Under the pieces are notes generated by a model, which ran no database searches, had not been told where the DNA came from, and saw only the letters and a list, made by a program, of their open reading frames with translations. 64,000 nt of DNA. Origin: Isoetes taiwanensis. Its lineage: Eukaryota; Streptophyta; Lycopodiopsida; Isoetales; Isoetaceae. The DNA is taken from NCBI GenBank assembly GCA_021234155.1, contig JAJEKV010000027.1, positions 707,109-771,108 on the forward strand, given 5' to 3'. Each line of letters opens with the position of its first letter. The stretch's first letter is position 1. Position numbers and translations under genes: made by a program. Positions 60,133-64,000 of this stretch are shown here, piece by piece.

Positions 60133-63100
60133 GTATCTCCCCGCAACACCGGAATATTTCATAAGGTCAATGTTAAATAACATGCCGTGTTGAAATATGG
60201 AACAACTATGTTAGACATACTTACCCACAACGGCCCATTCAAGTCTGGCTAAGGGGCCCAATCTCGTCCCTTTCTCAGATCTTTGAGCTTGAAATCCCAC
60301 CAAGGTTCCTATATTCCACCCGCCTCAAATGGGCATCCCTTCACACTCCACAAGGAGCCGCATCTCATGCATCCGAACCACATAGTCATTCGCTCCAACC
60401 ACAGAAACAAGATTGCGATTAAACGGGAGCAAATCATCCAAACGAGAGCGAAAGGAATATTCCTCAAAGATTCCTTTTTACAAAAGGGGGTGAAACTAGG
60501 TTAAAAAAAAGATGCATGAAATTTATTTTGACCCCCCAAAATGACTAATTTTTTTGTGCAACCAAAGAATTGACATTTTTAAAGTGTCACTTTTCTTTAG
60601 CAAATAGAATGTTCTTTGAAGTATATTTTACTGAGAGAATCTTTAATTTCGAGGATAAAATATTTAACAAAAAAATTGAAGTAAGTCCAGAATCTAAATC
60701 AGAGTATTCTCAAAATTTGAAGATAGAATTTCATATTCACATGTAAAATTTACGCCTTTTTCTAAGACTCTTTATGCAAAGTATGAGGAGTGATGAAGCA
60801 GGGATCTGTAGACGCTATCATGTTCATTTATGCCATCCCTTATCACCTTCACTTCCTTCACACTGGCTACTAGAGGAAGTGCTTTGAGTTATCTTCCTTA
60901 TCACTATCAATCAGATGGTGAAAGCATTGCCACCACCTTCTTCTTATCCTCTTCTTCGTAATTACAAGCTTTTTGCAAATTGATAGTCCTCATGACGATT
61001 GTGTCGATTTCAATGGTAAATCATAAGATAATATAGTCACGCCATTAAGGATCAGCTTTCATCCCTACAACCCACCTTCTTGACTTTCTCCCTTTTCCTT
61101 GGCTTCTCATTTCTAACTCATATCTACCTTCAAAAGCATTTTCTCGAAAGTTGGTTGCAAGCCAATGAATCTTGAGTTTAGTGACTAAGCCCTCCTTGGA
61201 TCGTATGTCAAGCACTTTTGCTATCCAGAAGGTCGCACCTTTTGTCATCCTCCTCAAGAGGGGGATAATTAGCATACCCTTGGTAATTTCATAAGGTCAT
61301 TCCTCAAGGCCTTGTCCGGGAGGTACATGATTTTCTTTCTTTCATCAAGAAAAGCTAGCGTGGCATTGTTGGACACCTTGGTGCTGCGGGTTGATGGAAG
61401 GTGTGTTAGGCCATTGAAATGGTTTAACAACTGCCTTAGAACTATATTTTTCACAACAATTTTAACACGTTGAGAAAGTTGCTCCACCACATTAGATCTT
61501 CTTCACAACTTAAAGCCCGAGGAAATTCCATTTTCTATGGCTTTAAGTGATGACCTCAGTCACGCTTGACCTTTAGGATTTTGAGAGGAAGTTGCCCAAA
61601 GACGTGCTCTATTTAAGGAAGTGTCCGAATATATTAAGGAAGCTTAATCCCTCCTGTGGACTCCAAATTCTTAGTTGTGGTATACTTTGCCCCTGAAGAA
61701 ACTCCTGGTCATCCCTTCAATTAGAACTTGATGTGATGTTGAAAAAGGTGAGATCATTCAATTTGTTCCGCGACTTGTTCTCTCAGTCACGAGCGTTGAG
61801 AGAAAATAAACCCTCCCGAAATCGGTGATCTCTTTAAGAAGATCGATCACCGGAGGGAGTGTAAGAATCTTCAATAATTCAACTAAAGGGAAGAGAGAAA
61901 GCCTTCTTCCTTCCGAGGCCAGAAAATCTGCTGGCAACATTTGGGTCAATTTGATCATGAGTGCGGCCTACAAGTAAGAAACCCGCCTTCACTTTTCAAA
62001 GATCCTAGCTCCACTAACATGGCACAAAGACGCAAAGAGTGTTTGTCTCTTTTGCTCTCTCGGTATTGCTTGCTGGTGTAAAGCACCGGGTGTAATTGCC
62101 TGCCTCGCATGTGACCTTAAGAAAGCAGGAATCATTGTAATTGTGAGGTCTTGGGTCACCATGTGCAAGTTTCTGACACGCTAAGAATACTTTGTACTTT
62201 AGACTTTGAAGACCATAGTCCTACAAGGTGGACTTTAATAAAACATTCTCCGCACATCTTTAGGAATGTTCAAGAAATGCGTAGAGGGCTTTTTTTGTCC
62301 ATTCCATCAATCACAATGTATATATTTGCAAGTGACGCTCAAGAGCTTTTTTCTCGCGGTTTGGTGCGCTTTTCTTCCTCACGCTTTGTTGTTCACTTTA
62401 TGTCTGCAAGGTTCTGCTGCACAATATCCTGAGAAGAAATCAGTCAAAAGCATTATCTTTAAACAAGTGAGATTGGAGAACATGAGCTTACTTTCTTCAA
62501 TTGCCTTTGCGCTTTCTTTTGACTTTTTAATTGTGACACTTTGAACAAAAATGTACATTCTATGTCTCCGGGAATTTTCACTAAACCAAATTCACTTTCC
62601 ATGGGGCCCGTGAAGTGGAGAAGAGATGTGTCAGCCGAGTGCAAGTCTCTTTGTACTCATTAAAAACATCTTTTTGGTGATGTTATCGCAAATGATACAT
62701 GTTCACCGCGGGCAGCCTTCTCACATGTTTCTAAAAATATTTCTCCATCCATTTACAAAGAAGGGGCATGCATGGTTATAAATCTTCTTGTCCAATAATG
62801 ATCATCAATTGCTGGGATTTTGTCAAATTTTGTGTATTCTACTAGATATTCCGTGGAACCTAAAACGTGGACAACCATAAAAGCATTTCCTCGCAAACTT
62901 CTTGACTGCTAATGTAGTGCAAGAAGGTGTTGCGGGTCTCCATCTTACATGAAGGCCAAATAGGCATTCCGTCAGCAATGTCATTGAACCCGTAGTTGTC
63001 TCAATTGCTCGAATTTAGCCATGTTAAATTTGTTGATGCAACCTAATGAGCAAAAGATTTACTCTCTAAAAAGTCTTCTCATTTTGTGCCTCTGCCCATA

Positions 63101-64000
63101 AGGTTTCTTCTTCTTACAGAGGAGCATGCTCTCGTAAACCAAAATCCACCTTGAATTTCTTGGTGGATTGGCTAGAGAATGGGGTACCCCCGCTGTACTC
63201 ACAGGTTCCCCATCCTCCTCAAGAGAGTTCTACCTGGGGTGACATCTCCCACCCTTAGTGGTGTGTGCTTTCAGAGGAGAAAATAAAACCACGGAAGTCG
63301 ACCCTGATAAGTGAGGTGCAAAGTGGTTGAATGAAGGAGGCCACCATATGATGTGCCAAATGAAAGTTGTTGTAGCGGCCTTCTGGCTGGAGTTCGCTCA
63401 AACATAAGTTCTTAAAGCAGACTGAATCAGAAACCCATGTGCTGTCACCACGTTTAGTGAAACAGGGTGTGTATTTGCAGGGTCGCCTTTCATTTGTAGT
63501 GAAACTGCAGTGGGAGAAGCATGGAGGATCCCCTGCAGCCCCCGAACGCAGCCAGACCGTATGTAAGTGAAGATGAGAAACAACAAACTACGTGAGGTAG
63601 TTTGCTCAAAAATTTGCTGAGGTCGGCCAGTGTCGGGGATGGTACAAATGCAGGGTGGAAGATTGCTACGTGCACTGTGTGAGGGTTGAAAGGTGTGGTG
63701 GCAAACGGTTTCCTACCGGACTTGGTGAGGGAAGGGGAAAGGTGGTGGCAGTCTGCTAGTTACTGGATCGGAGTAAGCCTCGAAGCAACAAAGACCTTGT
63801 CGAGGTAGGTGTTGAAGTTACACATCTCCGCCTTGTGTTCCATCCGGGCGTAGGTACTACGCAAACAAATGGTGGTGGAAGTTTGTTCAATAAGCTTGCT
63901 AACCATGTCAAACAACCCAAGAAAAATTGTGGGTCACATTAACTCACAAGTCGATTGGACTAATGATATTCAAGAATAAGCAAATGCTATTCCGGAATAG
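60133..64000. other. No gene recognised; possible decayed coding traces on the minus strand
   Basis: The only protein-like trace is on the minus strand at 61490-61045, across a change of frame: LLRRMTKGATFWIAKVLDI then KLKIHWLATNF and FEGRYELEM. The F-W-x-x-K-V with IHW and F-x-G-x-Y-x-L pattern recalls chromatin-reader-like tails of some plant transposon proteins, but I cannot place it. Elsewhere frames are under 95 codons. No repeats, RNA genes or termini were seen. Confidence 0.35.

Noticed and set aside
1-64000. CRISPR arrays, tRNA or rRNA genes, organelle DNA insertions
   Set aside because: No regularly spaced identical repeats with unique spacers, no tRNA cloverleaf with A and B boxes, and no rRNA or organelle gene sequence that I recognise. 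The short tandem repeats found are local duplications.

Overview
The window looks like nuclear DNA from a seed plant. The evidence is plant-type split genes with short GT-AG introns, fragments of plant gene families (B-type cyclin, inositol oxygenase, long-chain-alcohol oxidase, B12D/MLRQ-like protein, receptor-like kinase) and a repeat load typical of a large plant genome: LINE, hAT, Mutator-like, a foldback MITE and a Helitron end. A gymnosperm or another large-genome plant is my guess only. I recognised no organelle genes, rRNA, tRNA or CRISPR array.

Layout. 1-4.7 kb is AT-rich with nothing recognised. 4.76-5.34 kb is a GC-rich block crowded with GATC. 5.3-29.5 kb is a gene-poor stretch without long convincing ORFs, probably decayed repeats, with a few small tandem duplications. 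29.6-31.3 kb is an almost pure purine tract. 33.2-33.8 kb (minus) is a broken fatty alcohol oxidase fragment. 34.5-35.4 kb holds a foldback MITE beside a duplicated 145-150 bp repeat. 35.56-35.97 kb (minus) is a small, apparently intact two-exon gene of the B12D/MLRQ type. 36.41-37.30 kb is a non-autonomous hAT element with a perfect 8-bp target duplication. 40.57-40.79 kb (minus) holds two adjoining C-terminal exons of inositol oxygenase.

40.86-50.44 kb is the main structure: a LINE on the minus strand bounded by a 14-bp target-site duplication, with an A-rich tail, ORF1 (zinc knuckle) and ORF2 (endonuclease, reverse transcriptase, zinc-binding domain). Two later insertions interrupt it: a 468-bp element in ORF2 and a 1066-bp Mutator-like element in ORF1. 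The latter carries a captured receptor-kinase fragment on the same strand as the LINE, and removing it restores the ORF1 reading frame. 51.19-53.75 kb (plus) is an 11-exon B-type cyclin that keeps its introns but has a nonsense codon and several frameshifts, so it is a duplicated rather than processed pseudogene, unless the breaks are assembly errors. 54.5-55.2 kb is a degenerate minisatellite. 55.9-58.6 kb has short exon-like pieces I cannot identify. 59.65-59.68 kb has the form of a Helitron 3' end. 60.5-64 kb has no recognised gene.

There is no operon-like unit. The only gene that looks functional is the B12D/MLRQ-like one. The rest records gene decay and nested transposition: a LINE landed in an intron-like position beside an inositol oxygenase fragment and about 0.73 kb upstream of the cyclin start, then took in two DNA-level insertions. 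All calls come from reading the sequence by eye. Family names rest on remembered motifs, not on a database search.
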